Origin: Isoetes taiwanensis
Taxonomy: Eukaryota; Streptophyta; Lycopodiopsida; Isoetales; Isoetaceae
NCBI GenBank assembly: GCA_021234155.1
Contig: JAJEKV010000080.1
Location: 2,835,867-2,899,866, forward strand
Length of the DNA stretch: 64,000 nucleotides
Direction: 5' to 3'
This document shows positions 34,101-44,510 of the stretch, piece by piece. Within the stretch, counting starts at the first letter, position 1, and the number at the start of each line of letters is the position of its first letter. Under the pieces are notes generated by a model that saw nothing but the letters and a program-made list of their open reading frames with translations, had not been told where the DNA came from and searched no databases. The position numbers and the translations under genes were made by a program.

Positions 34101-34609
34101 GTTCCGCGGACGTTAAAAATTTCTTCCTTCCTTCCTTCCTTCCTTATGTAAACAATAACATGTTATCTTTTTTCAGGTAATAGAATGAAAACTGCTTCTG
34201 CTGTCTCTGGTCTGGAAGGAAAGGAGAATAAGTTGCCTATCGAAACAGGTTAGTATTTTTGTTCTTATTTTTTCTTTGTTGAAACAGGTTAGTGATTGAT
34301 TGTTTTTTTTATGTAATAGGAAATGTTGTAGCAGATAAACATGCTACAGATACTAGCTTGGCTGTGCAGCATAGTGAGCTTACAGTTGCAGGAAATGAAG
34401 CGCCCATTGTTTACGAGAATGATGATGATAATTTCTGGGATGCCGTCTTCAATGCTCATCCTGAGTTATGTCGAGCGCAGACAACTATGAACAACTCTGG
34501 TGGCCAATCTTTTGCTGGTGCAACATTGAATCAATGTGTGATTGTTTCACTTGCAGATGCTTCTGGATTAGCTAGTGTCCTTCAGAATTGCAACAAAGTT
34601 TCCAAGTGA
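31171..34609 (+). CDS. Crypton-type tyrosine recombinase (DUF3504-like)
   Basis: Exons: 31160-31673 (ATG at 31171), 31747-32327, 32453-32646, 32719-32909, 34177-34248 and 34320-34609, after an untranslated exon ending at 31095. All introns are GT-AG and four of the five coding joins are in phase. The N-terminal core-binding part has WARKKFDKWRAW, then LDSLFVRFMIQVKKRNGLLY with PPST, as in KIAA1958/QRICH1/Crypton proteins. Exon 3 has FNILHDPVF, FAIRAAGEVWN (box I Arg) and NERTSKNWG (catalytic Lys). Exon 4 has WYGKTRVGQNQL, NKSGRVS (the HxxR box with His replaced by Lys) and TGHRTTESYQK. Exon 5 starts with YDRS, giving the Tyr nucleophile. The last exon has LNQCVIV, like the Cys-containing tail of animal Crypton proteins. 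The frame after the 31747 acceptor is off by one base, so one small frameshift lies near 31748-31752. The protein cuts and rejoins DNA through a covalent phosphotyrosine. Confidence 0.75.
32395..32441 (+). repeat. (TATTC)n microsatellite in intron 3
   Basis: About eight tandem TATTC pentamers lie just upstream of the acceptor of exon 4 (exon numbering counts the untranslated leader exon). Confidence 0.95.
32944..34146 (+). mobile_element. GC-rich retroposon in recombinase intron 5
   Basis: A 1.2-kb GC-rich insert separates exon 5 (ends 32909) from exon 6 (starts 34177) and contrasts sharply with the A/T-rich introns. Plus-strand frames read VDALSRVAHPPPWQSLARD and RKDELCRVREARLHRKWAVY, ending in a stop near 33874, which looks like the C-terminus of a longer protein. 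The 3' part carries five small hairpins of the form GGGGCT(T/A)NGTCCCC. It ends in (TTCC)n at 34122-34145. A 5'-truncated non-LTR retrotransposon with a microsatellite tail explains this best. I find no reverse transcriptase and no clear target-site duplication. Confidence 0.5.
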
Positions 34610-34829
34610 ACAATTTCAGCTGTAAAAATTTTGGATTTTATCTGGAATTCACAATTTCAGAATTTTGGATTGTAATGGGATTTTGGATTGTAATGGGATG
34701 GTTTCCGAAATTTTGAATTGTAATGGAATTTTGGATTGTAAACAATAGTGCATTTTCGAAATTTTCTGAATGTAAACAATAGTGGCGGTGCCGCTTAAGC
34801 TCCGCCACCAACAAAAGTTTCCATAGGCG

Positions 34830-34860
34830 AAAAAAAAACAAGCCCTCCCCGTTGTTTACG
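34830..34860 (-). repeat. Right terminal inverted sequence
   Basis: GCCCTCCCCGTTGTTTACG preceded by an A-run, the complement of the sequence at 30590-30619. Confidence 0.7.
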
Positions 34861-35083
34861 GAGGGGGAATATCACATATGGTATATTCTTCGTAAGGGCC
34901 AGGTTTAGCCGATTACATTAAGTTAGGCTAATTTGATTTGATGGCAGTTGTTGTTGTAATGGTTCATGCAGATTGCATGTCGTGACGATATCGACACTTG
35001 TTCATGAATTGCAAGTTTCCATTCTGCATCATTCCGTTTGATGGTGTGAAATCTTTTGGCCGTTCGTCATGCAAGCTGTAGGT

Positions 35084-36690
35084 ATGGCGGAAATTCTGAG
35101 CAAGACTACCATAGGAGATCTGGTGATTGGTAAAGGCGACCTGATTTGTGTGCCGGACGTTGCCTTAGCTCATCAAGTAGTGGATATCATGCGCGAGAAA
35201 AATATTATGTCCATTCCGGTTGCAGCTTTGGCCCGGAAGATGCCTATTGTCGTGGGCGAAAACATTGCAATCGGCAGCAGACAATTTGCGGTGAGATTTC
35301 CCTTCTGTGTTTTAAACGGAAGATGTTTTTTTTTTTGTTTTAGGGCATTCCTTGTAACAAATTACTCTGTTATCTGTTATTGCTTTGGAGCAGGGGATAG
35401 TGTCTATTTTGGATGTAGTGTTGCATTTGGTAGATCATTTTTCCCGTGGTGAAGAATGTTTGAAAGATTCTGTGATGACCTTACTTGCTGAAAGCGAAGA
35501 GAGTAGGGCTGTGTGGGAACTACTTCCAGATACAACGTAAGTTTTCTAGGTTATTACGTCCATCCTCTTCTTGCATGTTATGTTTCCTTCAAGAAATTTC
35601 ATACGCCTCTCTTCAGTATCTAGCATTGATTCGTAGTATCGACATTCAGGTTGTCCAGCAAGGGTTCACAGTTATGCATTTTAGGTTATGCAGAGAGATT
35701 TTGTTATGTTGTAACTATCCATCTAGTATCTACGGCATCGGTTCACAGTTACGCATTTTAGGCTATTCCAAGGGATTTGGTTATGTTATGCATTTTAGGC
35801 AATGCAAAGAGATTTGGTTATGTAATCCTAAGGATTCATCGATAGGTATTTGGTTATGTAATCCTAAGGATTCATCGATAGGTTATGTTATCATTGTTTA
35901 AGGTGCATCAGCGGTAAGGGTCCATCTATAGGTTTATGTTATCACTATTTTAAGTTGCATCCTCAGTAATAGTTTAAGTGTATCTGCATAGGACTTTGCT
36001 GAGAATGCTAACGTGGTGGAAGTTTTTGTTGTGCACAGATTGCTAGGTGCAATGGAGCCTCTCAGCAAGGGAGTGCACAGGTTCCTCGTTCCAGTAAAAG
36101 GACAATCAACTCTCCAGGCATCACTCCAACTAAAGGATGTAGAATCATCATATAGAATGCTAACACAGACAGATATGATAAAATTTCTGGTACAGAAGAC
36201 TGATTTCCTGGGACCAGTGGTGGGAAAAACCCTGACAGAGTTGGGATTACTTCATCCAGATGTTCTGGCATTAGCACTACCTGCAGATATGGCACTAATA
36301 GATGCACTGAGATTGATGATGCGACATGGAGGATTTTATGCAGCTCCAATAGTAAGTCCAACAGAGGAAAGCTCTAAACGATCCCCTAGTTGGGTAAGAG
36401 GAGGAAAATTAGTAGGCACTTTATCTATGAGCGATTTTAGAGGTCTGAATGGAGAGCTGATAAAGGGAATGAGCTCCATGAACGTGATGGAATTTGTGAA
36501 TAAAGTTCAGAGCCCTGCCAAGCCTCCTGTTACATGCAGGCCAGTGACTCCTCTTGCTACAGCCATGGCTACTGTGGTCACTTCTTGGGTGCATCGAGTC
36601 TGGGTGACAGATGAGGACGGATGGTTGCTTGGTGTCCTCACCTTCTCTGATATCATTGGGGCTGTAAGACGTGAATTGTTTAGGTCTTAG
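35084..36690 (+). CDS. CBS-domain protein (CBSX5/6-like), intact
   Basis: Three exons, 35084-35290, 35394-35536 and 36039-36690, join in phase through GT-AG introns to encode 333 residues. The alternative ATG at 35069 adds five residues. Four CBS-type segments are visible. About residues 18-84: LICVPDVALAHQVVDIMREK, ending GIVSILDVV. About 118-165: GVHRFLVPV and TQTDMIKFLVQK. About 195-255: ALPADMALIDALRLMMRHGG, ending VGTLSMSDFRG. The C-terminus: TCRPVTPLATAMATVVTSW, VHRVWVTDEDG and LGVLTFSDIIGAVRREL. The order and the G-V-L-T-F-x-D-I-I ending match plant CBSX5/CBSX6-like proteins. CBS pairs usually bind adenine nucleotides and tune partner enzymes. The partner here is unknown. Intron 2 contains a short internal duplication (CCTAAGGATTCATCGATAGG, at 35828 and 35863). 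It is the best-preserved host gene in the window. Confidence 0.88.
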
Positions 36691-36699
36691 TTAAAACTA

Positions 36700-38395
36700 T
36701 ACAGCGATATAGTGGCCTTGTAAATATCCCTTGTATATATCCATTTCCACTTGGTAAGGGTTTTTGGTACACAATGTCGCTCTTTATTAAGCGCCGGTTT
36801 AAGTTTAAACAAGTGCAGGTTTAAATTTAATGAGTAAATGTCCATATGTACTTGGTAAGTCCACTGTATGGCTTGCAGGTTAAGTTCCTAAACCACGATA
36901 GGCAGCTGGCCACAAACTCCAAGGCGACTCTGGTTGCACAGACGTGAAGAGTTTCGACGATGTTCGGCCACGTTAAACATCGAAAACTTTCCTATAGTTA
37001 CTTTTTTCTAGTTGGATATCTTGTGTTTAGAGCTTGAAGAATGCCTGTTTTAGTGGTTGGAGATAACAACTAATGATAATCCAAATCCGAAAACTTTGGA
37101 AGGAGTAATTTGAAGGACCATAAAATTTTTGGTATTGAATGAAATTTTTCACCCAAAAAAAAAAAACCACTTCCTATGGTGTCGATCGAACACATGGTTG
37201 AATGAAAATCCAAAATAAAAAAAACCAAAAAAACCCAAAGGAGTAATTTGAAGGACCATAAAATTTCTGAATGAAATTTTGAGCAACTTGCCAAAATTAA
37301 GACAAGCGGGTTGGAGGATTCCACTTGTGCCAGCAAAGGCCTGAATAAAATTTTGAGCCATTCAAGAGAGAAACATGAGCTCGTGATCGTAGACCGGGTT
37401 GCTACCATGGGTTGCCTCATCTTCAATGAATGAAATTTTGGGGTGACTTTGGAATTTATGGAAAAAAAAGCGGCATCCGCAAATGGAGTTTGCATGTATT
37501 CTATGTATCTCTGCCCCAAAATTTCATTCTACAATTTGTTTATGGTCCTTCAAATTCTCCGACCGAAGTTTTAACCATCTTCAAAAAACTTTCGTTCCTA
37601 TCCAAATTTCAAATTTACACTATATAACGCGCCATTGATTTTGAGATCCAATGTGATAGCATTTTTGCCTTTGATTTTTCTTTCTGAAGTCCCTCATTGA
37701 ATTTTAGTCTCACAAACGTTGTTGCAGTAGTTTCTACCATAACGCTAATAGTTTCTACCATAATGGTGCCCTGAGTAAGTGTGCAATCTTATTGGAATGC
37801 ATCAAGTTCGAAGGACCCAATGTTCTTTGTTTTTGCAAATCTAGAAACACTAGGCAATTTTGACATGGATCTGCCAAGCCTAGCCCATTTAAAATTTGCC
37901 TCTCCTTTTTGCCAAAAAGAATTGTGGCATGCCTTCAAGGAAAAAAAGATGCCCATGAAAATTTTCTACACAAACCTTTCAAAAGAGTTTTTGCAAAACA
38001 TTTAAAAAAAAAGAATTGAAACCCAAAATAGCAATAAATTGAAGATGGTTGAAATTTCGTTCTCGAAACCTTTGTTCTCGCTAATGAATATGCGGAACTA
38101 AAGGAAGTGGTTATTGCTAGGGGTGAACTTTGTTGGTGATTGGTATTTTTGTTGTCTTGAAGAAGGTTTTAAAAGAAAGTTCAACTTGTGCTAACTTGTG
38201 CTACCATGACGAGAGAATTAGGGAATAGGCTGTAACGAACATCTCATTATATGCAAAGGCCATTGCTGGTGAATTTATAGTGAACCACGAATCTTTTATG
38301 ACGAGGATTTGGGAATGAATATTTGGTAAGAGGTCATTTTTTATAATTGATATATACTTCTTCATTCTAATGAGATGTTGCACATGCTAAAAAAG
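36700..38395. other. Non-coding, with small direct and inverted repeats
   Basis: The block GAGTAATTTGAAGGACCATA followed by AAATTT occurs at 37103 and 37241, and its complement (TATGGTCCTTCAAATT) at 37541. Words AATGAAATTTT recur in both orientations between them. The minus-strand frame 37070-37519 runs through these repeats and is not a credible gene. A small TIR-type element or its remnant is possible, but I cannot define ends. Confidence 0.4.
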
Positions 38396-38401
38396 TAGGA
38401 T

Positions 38402-38656
38402 ATGCTACTACTTTTATCATTGTGGAAACAAGTTTGGAAGAGTCCTCTTTATCCTAAAGTGAAGACCCTTGTATGGCAGGTTAGTCATAGAGCACCTATA
38501 GTTAATCATGTCGTTAACAATTTTGATCTTGAGATCTTGGATGTCTTAAAGTGTGATTATGTGGATGAAACCATCGAGCATTATTTTATTGATTGCAGAG
38601 ATGTTCATTTCGACGAAACACTAATTTTATTGGAATTTGAATCATTTGGTTTCTAG
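38402..38656 (+). pseudogene. LINE zf-RVT fragment
   Basis: The 84-codon frame reads KQVWKSPLYPKVKTLVWQVS, then IVNHVVNN, and ETIEHYFIDCRDV. This is the W-K-x-P-x-K-V-K-x-x-x-W ... E-x-x-x-H-x-F-x-x-C order of zf-RVT regions from plant L1 ORF2. The first Cys pair is reduced to a lone C (LKCDYVDE). Nothing else of a LINE is seen around it, so it is a short, 5'-truncated or recombined scrap. Confidence 0.65.
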
Positions 38657-38659
38657 TGT

Positions 38660-40420
38660 TCACTGTCCGAAATATAAACAACTATGAAAAGTGGTGGAAT
38701 TTCCACTAAACAATGGTTTAGGAGACCTAAACATGCACATCATACTATGGGTTTACCAAATAGATATGGGCATTTACTTATTAAACTTAAACTTGCATTT
38801 AACAATGAGCCACAAATGGAAATATACAGGGGATGTTTACAAGGAATTGGCCTAGGAACGTGGCTAGGAATCAAGCGGCTGTTCTGCCGCAAATTGCCAG
38901 GCGGCACTGCTTGCCAGTTTACGATTAAAAACCACCACGACATATGACTGGCTCCAAACGTAAGCCACCGCTTATTGACAATGATGTGCTTGGCTGCCCG
39001 GAGGATTTGAGTGTATGTGTTGCAAGTGAACGGAAGGTTGTTTTGTGGAGCAAGCTTGTTTACACACTGCAGATTAATATTCAATCATATCAACTTCAAC
39101 TTTTATTAGGCAGTAAGAAAACGTAACCAAGCTTAACACGGTATAAAATGTTGAATGGCTAACTTTATTCTAAGTTTTGTTCCTAGACCCTTGTATACTA
39201 ACAACTCGACACCATTCTATAAAAGCTGTCAAATGACTCCCAACTTATACGATTGTAGCAAACGATGGGTTTGTGCTTTGCCCTACTATAATATATGATT
39301 AAAGTTACATAAATAATTATTATGGAGAAGAACTCAAAAGAATATAATTGTTGGAGCACTGGCTTTAAAATCGTGTATGATATCGCAATGAGTCACCATT
39401 TGGCCTATCCATGTGTAGTGTCTTTTGGAGTTTGCATATAGCATGCCCAAATTTTATAAAATAAGAATGGAGTGAACAAATGTGCAACATCAATATAAAT
39501 GGATAAAATGTCCAATATTTTGGACATGTGTCAGCTTGCTGATTGTGAACTTGTAGGGTAAGCCAAATGAGTCCATGGTTTTGGATTGTGGACTTAGAGT
39601 GATCTCCCATGAGCCGGTCTACCTGAAATTTAACAACATGACAACATGTAAGGAATGACTGAATCCATACAAATTTAAGCGTTGTTTCAACAAATCGACA
39701 AATTTTGTTCTAAATATCGATAAAGTTTTAGACTTGGGCCAGAAATGTTTTACTTAAAGCTCAGGTTGGAAACCTCATTTGACTAAGGTCAGGTATTCAT
39801 AACCCATTCGGACCTAGAAATTCCTGGAAATGACCTTGTTGGTTTATTTGCAAAACCGCGCTTGTGTTGTTCAAATGGCTATGTTTGATCCCTTGACGAA
39901 CCCACATATGACCATGTCACTCGCGGCTAACACTACTCGTGGCAACGCCTGGGGGTTTACCACGGGTAACCTCCTTCATCTAGGAGGTTACTATGCACGT
40001 GAGAATGTATGTTGTCTTTGGTCTTAGATTGCTTTCCCATGGGCCTCTAACCTCAAGGTTTTCTTGAGGTCCAGATCAAGGCGTGTAGGTTTCCGTGGGC
40101 GCCTCAATGTCAAAGACTCAGGTTTTTGACCTGAATCAAAAGTAATCACCAAGCATTTCTCAACGCTCAGGTTTTTGACCTAGACCAAGATTTTCAGGTC
40201 GCCAATCTCATGGGAAAGCACCCTTAGTCTGATCATGAAGTCGCACTTACGCCATACAATGGGAATTAGGATTTTGAGTCATCATTGGTAGTTTTAAGGG
40301 ACGGGGATGTGATGTGATACGAGATGTAGGTTGACATAGCGACTCCCAAAGTAGTAGTTTGGTGGGGGAAGGACAAGTGTAGCATTAGGAAGAGGTGGCA
40401 AAGCATGGTCAATGGCAATG
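38660..40420. other. No recognisable gene
   Basis: Between 39930 and 40220 there are several small hairpins: AACCTCAAGGTTTTCTTGAGG at 40049-40069, and CTCAGGTTTTTGACCT twice, at about 40119 and 40168. Otherwise A/T-rich intergenic DNA. Confidence 0.4.
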
Positions 40421-40424
40421 GGAG

Positions 40425-40432
40425 GATATAAG
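40425..40432 (+). promoter_or_regulatory. Possible TATA box of the Gly/Cys-rich gene
   Basis: GATATAAG at 45-52 bp before the ATG. The position would give a very short 5' leader. Weak evidence. Confidence 0.25.
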
Positions 40433-40476
40433 ACGGGAAGCGAGAAGGCATTTGGGCATTACTGTGGGGATCGAAG

Positions 40477-40719
40477 ATGGCGCGGATTGTGATGGTGGTG
40501 TGTATAATGATGGTGATGGTGGTGGCCATGAATCTGGCAGCGGCAGCGGCGCAGGCAGAACCCCGCCAGCCTGGCTTTGGTGGCGGGCCTGAATACGGCG
40601 GCGGAGGGCGGTGGTGCTGCTACCGTTGGGGCGGCTGTGGTGGTGGCTGGAATCGACCCGGCGGTCGATGTTGCTGGCAGTGGGGCCGCTGTGGCTGCAA
40701 CTTTGGCCGCTGTGGCTAG
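40477..40719 (+). CDS. Small secreted Gly/Cys-rich protein
   Basis: An ATG-initiated 80-codon frame. Residues 1-26 form a clear signal peptide (VMVVCIMMVMVVAMNLAAAA, cleavage likely after AQA). The mature part is about 54 residues, rich in Gly, Arg, Trp and Cys: RWCCYRWGGCGGG, GGRCCWQWGRCGC and NFGRCG. There are eight cysteines as CC-C-CC-C-C-C. This is the style of plant glycine-rich or antimicrobial-like apoplastic peptides, though I do not recognise a specific family. A TATA-like GATATAAG lies at 40425-40432, about 45 bp upstream. It stands alone with no same-strand neighbours. Confidence 0.65.
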   Translation: MARIVMVVCIMMVMVVAMNLAAAAAQAEPRQPGFGGGPEYGGGGRWCCYRWGGCGGGWNRPGGRCCWQWGRCGCNFGRCG

Positions 40720-41535
40720 CCTTTCTATCCTCCATAATTATGCAGTTTGTCTATAAGTAGCGTTATGTGTATACCGTATAATTTGTCTTGTTAATCAAGG
40801 TTTTTGTGTACTTGTGTTTCTTCAGCTTGATTTTGAATCACGTTTCTTCAGCTTGTAGTTGAATCAGGAAATCACCTTCTCTCTGTGTTCAGCAAGAATG
40901 TTTCGTGGTCGATTCGTAACGCTTTCTTGTGGTTAACTTAGATTGGATGAACGCTTTCATTGTAGGTAGTCAGATTTTCTGCTAGATTCGCATTTTGGAA
41001 AGAGATAAAGCATCAATGATTATCTGCATGGCTTTTGTTGGGTAGTTTTTGTACTTCATGTAAATTCAATACGATTACAGCATCGCCATAATTTTGAGAA
41101 CTTGTATATTGGCCGAATTTCTACTAACAACAATGTTAAAACATAATTAACACTGCATACACATCATCGATGGCAATAGTCTCATCTTCCCCTGGAGATT
41201 GTAGCTGCACATGGAGCATTAAACATAACGCTGCTGTTGTATTTTTGCTCTATGAAGGTAGAATGAAAATGGAAAAACTGTGAAGGTAGAATGAAAATGG
41301 AAAAACTGTGAAATACCCTTATGTTTTGCTAAAATTAACAAAACACCCCTAGTTTTGGCGGCAACATCCTATATTATAAAATTTTATAAAATTTTAATGT
41401 ATGTCTGTCTTGAACGACACTTTGAATTGGACGGTTTGGATTTTTGTAGACACGTGGCATCATCTCCACCTTTTCTTTCAGCTTACCTTTCTTTAGGGTT
41501 TCTCCTTCATGGCGAAAGGTGGGGAAGGAGCTAAT
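40720..41535. other. 3' flank and intergenic, with a 28-bp duplication
   Basis: TGAAGGTAGAATGAAAATGG plus AAAAACTG is repeated exactly in tandem at 41253-41280 and 41281-41308. No gene is recognised. Confidence 0.6.
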
Positions 41536-41539
41536 CCCT

Positions 41540-42000
41540 ACCGAGGTAGATCCATTTACCGGGTTTGAGCAGGCCGGCAAGATGGCTATGAGATTTGGCA
41601 GCCAGGGTGTAAAAGCCATAGAGCAGGAGCAGCCAAAACAAAAAAAAGCCGGATTGGAGCCAAGGGGCTGCCGAAATTTGCAAAGGGGCAACTGGGTAGC
41701 GGATTTTGCACCAGAGCAGCGATTGTATTAGCGGAGGCACCGGATTCTAAGCCAAGGGAGTCGGATTCGAGGCAAGGCAGCCAGATTTGATGTGGGCCGG
41801 CCGGGCCATGAAATCGCAGAGGAACGAAGATTTCAAGCGTAAGAAGGTGGCATGAGCAAAGGCGCCGGGTTTTTGAGCAGAGGCGGCCGGATTTGGAGCA
41901 TGGGCACCCAAATTTGCATGGGCAGCCGGATTTTGGATGGAAACAGCAAGATATGGTTGAGGTATGGTCAGATTTGAAGCAGGGATGCCCTGATTAGAGG
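41540..42000 (+). repeat. Degenerate GGCAGCCGGATTTGGAGC minisatellite
   Basis: Words of the form GGCAGCCGGATTTGGAGCA recur every 22-30 bp in varied form (GCCGGATTGGAGCC, GGCACCGGATTCTAAGCC, GGCGGCCGGATTTGGAGC, GGCAGCCGGATTTTGG). The frames at 41374-41740 on either strand are by-products. Confidence 0.6.
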
Positions 42001-43970
42001 TAAATTTCTTGGTTCTTTGTTCTATGCTTTTGTCCAGAATTTAACCCAATGGCTTATCTTCTAGGGAGCTACTGGATGGGCTTCAACATTTGGAAAAATT
42101 ACTGGCATTTGGTATTGGGGTTTACAAAACCACCAAAGCATGCTGGATCTGGTCGTGTTTATTTCTATGCCACAGCATTGATATATGTCTCTGATCCTTT
42201 GGCCTTGCTCCCTATCCATAATGTATGACTGATTTAATAGAAGGAAGTACAGGTCTGCTCCAGCTCCATTCTGTATGGTTTCTCTCTTAGGCTATGTTTA
42301 CTACAGGCTGCACATGATGTTTATGTGAAGTATCGATTAACTTCACTTATTAATATCTAATTGTTATTTGCTTGCAGGGACCATGGCATCTCCCATGATG
42401 CCAAGTCTATGATGCCAAGTCTATGTGCTGGTAAGCATATTCTATAGATGCCTTACAAATGCAAATGTTGAGAGAATCGTATCTTTTGCAGCGCTCAACA
42501 AATCTCTAACAGGTGCAGTTGTATGTCATCTATGGCATATAAATTCTATTTTCTGTCACATCTCTCTGCTTGCATTTGACACATGAAAACCTTTTAGAGA
42601 ATCCTGAAGCATATCAAAGGCATGAACCACATGAAGCCGAAATGTAAGTGTTAAATATGGTTGATGTTTTTATGATTGATGTTTTGATGGCCTTGCAATA
42701 TCTTAGAAGATGGATTTTCTGTACATGTTTAACAAGACGTTCTTACAAATTTTGTACGTTGATGAATGTATGTTTTTGAGAAATTTGCACATTTTATTCG
42801 TATAAATGTGGAGTTGAACGTGGAGAAGTGGAGATGAATAAGCATTTAACCATTGCAATCAAAATGAAAAAGCTTTGTGCATCTGAGAGCATATGCATGA
42901 ACAGGATATGAATTAAAAGGGGTCACTTAATAATGATAACCCATTTTTGCATAATACTGCACTATAGAGGCAAATATCTAAAATCATATGTATATAATCT
43001 TAATTTGTGCAACCTTTAGCTTTGCTAGCACATTTTCTTATTATCTTTGGGGTTGCTTCTTTCCAAGTTTGCTCTACTTTTAACACTTAACACCAACCGA
43101 AATATTTAGCCCCAAGTTAAGGATGATGTGCTTCTTATAGCATACCAACTCTGAATGCCCAACAAAATACTAATGTATATCGTATTTCAAGAGTCACCAA
43201 ACATTTATATGCCCTTTATGTGGAATATCTTTTCTACGAAAGCCTAGCAACCACTCACCCAAGGTTGCTCACCAGCTTCGTTTAAAGGCAAGCAAACATG
43301 GAAGACATTAAAAAATCCTTAGCCTCGGTTAAGAGTAAGCAAAGATGAAAGACATTAAGAAACTTTGCCAATGCATCAAGCTATTCTAGGCTCAGGAACA
43401 GGAATGCAGCAGCTTCTAAGAGAGGGATGAATTGGAAAGCAAGGTAGAGACTAAATGAAAGGATAATCTATAGGTGAGTAGCAGCTCGGCTCATTGCTAC
43501 CTTATCATTTATAGATACTCAACATATGCCCAGCAACGCTGGGCACCGTTACTAGTCCTAATTAAATCCTAACTATAGTTCGTTGATGCTAGGTGGATGC
43601 TCCTGCCTTCGAATTTTCATTGGGAAACTATGAAATACTCTCATGGGCAAGATGTCTTAGGCATATTCGGGTTGATGCTTGCCAATGCCACATATTTTTG
43701 GTCGGGGGGAAAAAATAGGGGCTTTAAGAAAAAAAGATGAAAAATGAAAAAAAGGGCCTTTGACGGCCCTGTTCTATGCCTTGTTCTGAGCATTGGCTAT
43801 GGCGGCTATTGTCCGGCAATGACTTCCAAGAAGAGCTCAGAGATAAGAGGTCGATGAGTCTGCCTTTGATCAAAGTACCATGACGATTTGTGCATGACAT
43901 CTTCTGTGTCTTTTGGTTTTCATCGTCCCATCGCAGCAGATACATTTAATGGATCATTTTCTTCATATTA
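42001..43970. other. No recognisable gene
   Basis: A/T-rich. A 16-bp tandem duplication (GATGCCAAGTCTATGA) lies at about 42398-42424. The copied word GATGAAAGACATTAA and relatives near 43290-43360 form a loose repeat. Immediate left flank of the Copia element at 43976. Confidence 0.4.
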
Positions 43971-43975
43971 AGCAC

Positions 43976-44168
43976 TGTTAGCGAAGCTGCCTATTCTTAG
44001 GCAGCGTGCCTTTATAAAAAGGCAACGAGAGCTCCTTATAGCTTTCACCTTTTACCATAAAAATATCTTTTATGGTCTATATATTGTAACACGATTCATT
44101 CAATAGAAGTGTCTTGTATTGTGAATCTTCTCTTTTCAGTTTTCTTAGTAAAACTTGTAAGTTTAACA
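43976..44168 (+). repeat. 5' LTR of the Copia element
   Basis: It starts TGTTAGCGAAGC and ends TAAGTTTAACA. A TTTATAAAAAGGC TATA-like promoter sits at about 44011. Confidence 0.93.
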
Positions 44169-44180
44169 TGGTATCAGAGC
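44169..44180 (+). promoter_or_regulatory. Primer binding site, initiator tRNA-Met
   Basis: TGGTATCAGAGC directly after the 5' LTR is the standard complement of the initiator tRNA-Met 3' end used by Copia elements. Confidence 0.93.
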
Positions 44181-44510
44181 TATAGATCAAAGTAGCCTGC
44201 TCCGTAAGTTTTAGATTTTGCGAATCATTTGAAAGACATCAACGCTTATCGCTTAGTTCATTTGTTGCCAAATCCAAAGGAACTGCGGATGGCCCCGGCC
44301 GCCATTGTTACTTGCTAATTAGTCTTAGTCGTGGAAAGAATGCCGCTTTTGTTGTTGGTTTTCCATCTAGTTATCCGCTAGCTACTCAAGAATCGTGGTT
44401 TAATCACGGCGATGGTATTTCCCCAGGTTTCCAAATCGCGTAAAACCGGATGAGCCATCAGACCCTAATCTTTTGTGCAGGATCTACTCAGAGCTTGGAT
44501 ATGACTCAAG

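Larger units (their letters stand above)
30590..34860 (+). mobile_element. Crypton-like tyrosine-recombinase element
   Basis: The seven-exon gene for a DUF3504/Crypton-type tyrosine recombinase (31171-34609) is bracketed by inverted sequences. The left copy starts CGTAAACAACCGGGGAGGGC at 30590. The right copy is the complement, GCCCTCCCCGTTGTTTACG at 34842-34860. Similarity extends about 30 bp, then becomes loose, with TTTCC and GGTGGCG motifs on both sides. A related module (CGGGGAGGAGTTTCC) also lies outside the left end, at about 30471. No convincing target-site duplication is seen. Cryptons are DNA transposons that use a tyrosine recombinase and usually lack long terminal inverted repeats, so the ends may belong to a larger host element. 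Confidence 0.6.

Noticed and set aside
37070-37519. 149-codon minus-strand frame.
   Set aside because: It runs through direct and inverted copies of GAGTAATTTGAAGGACCATA and has no protein signature.
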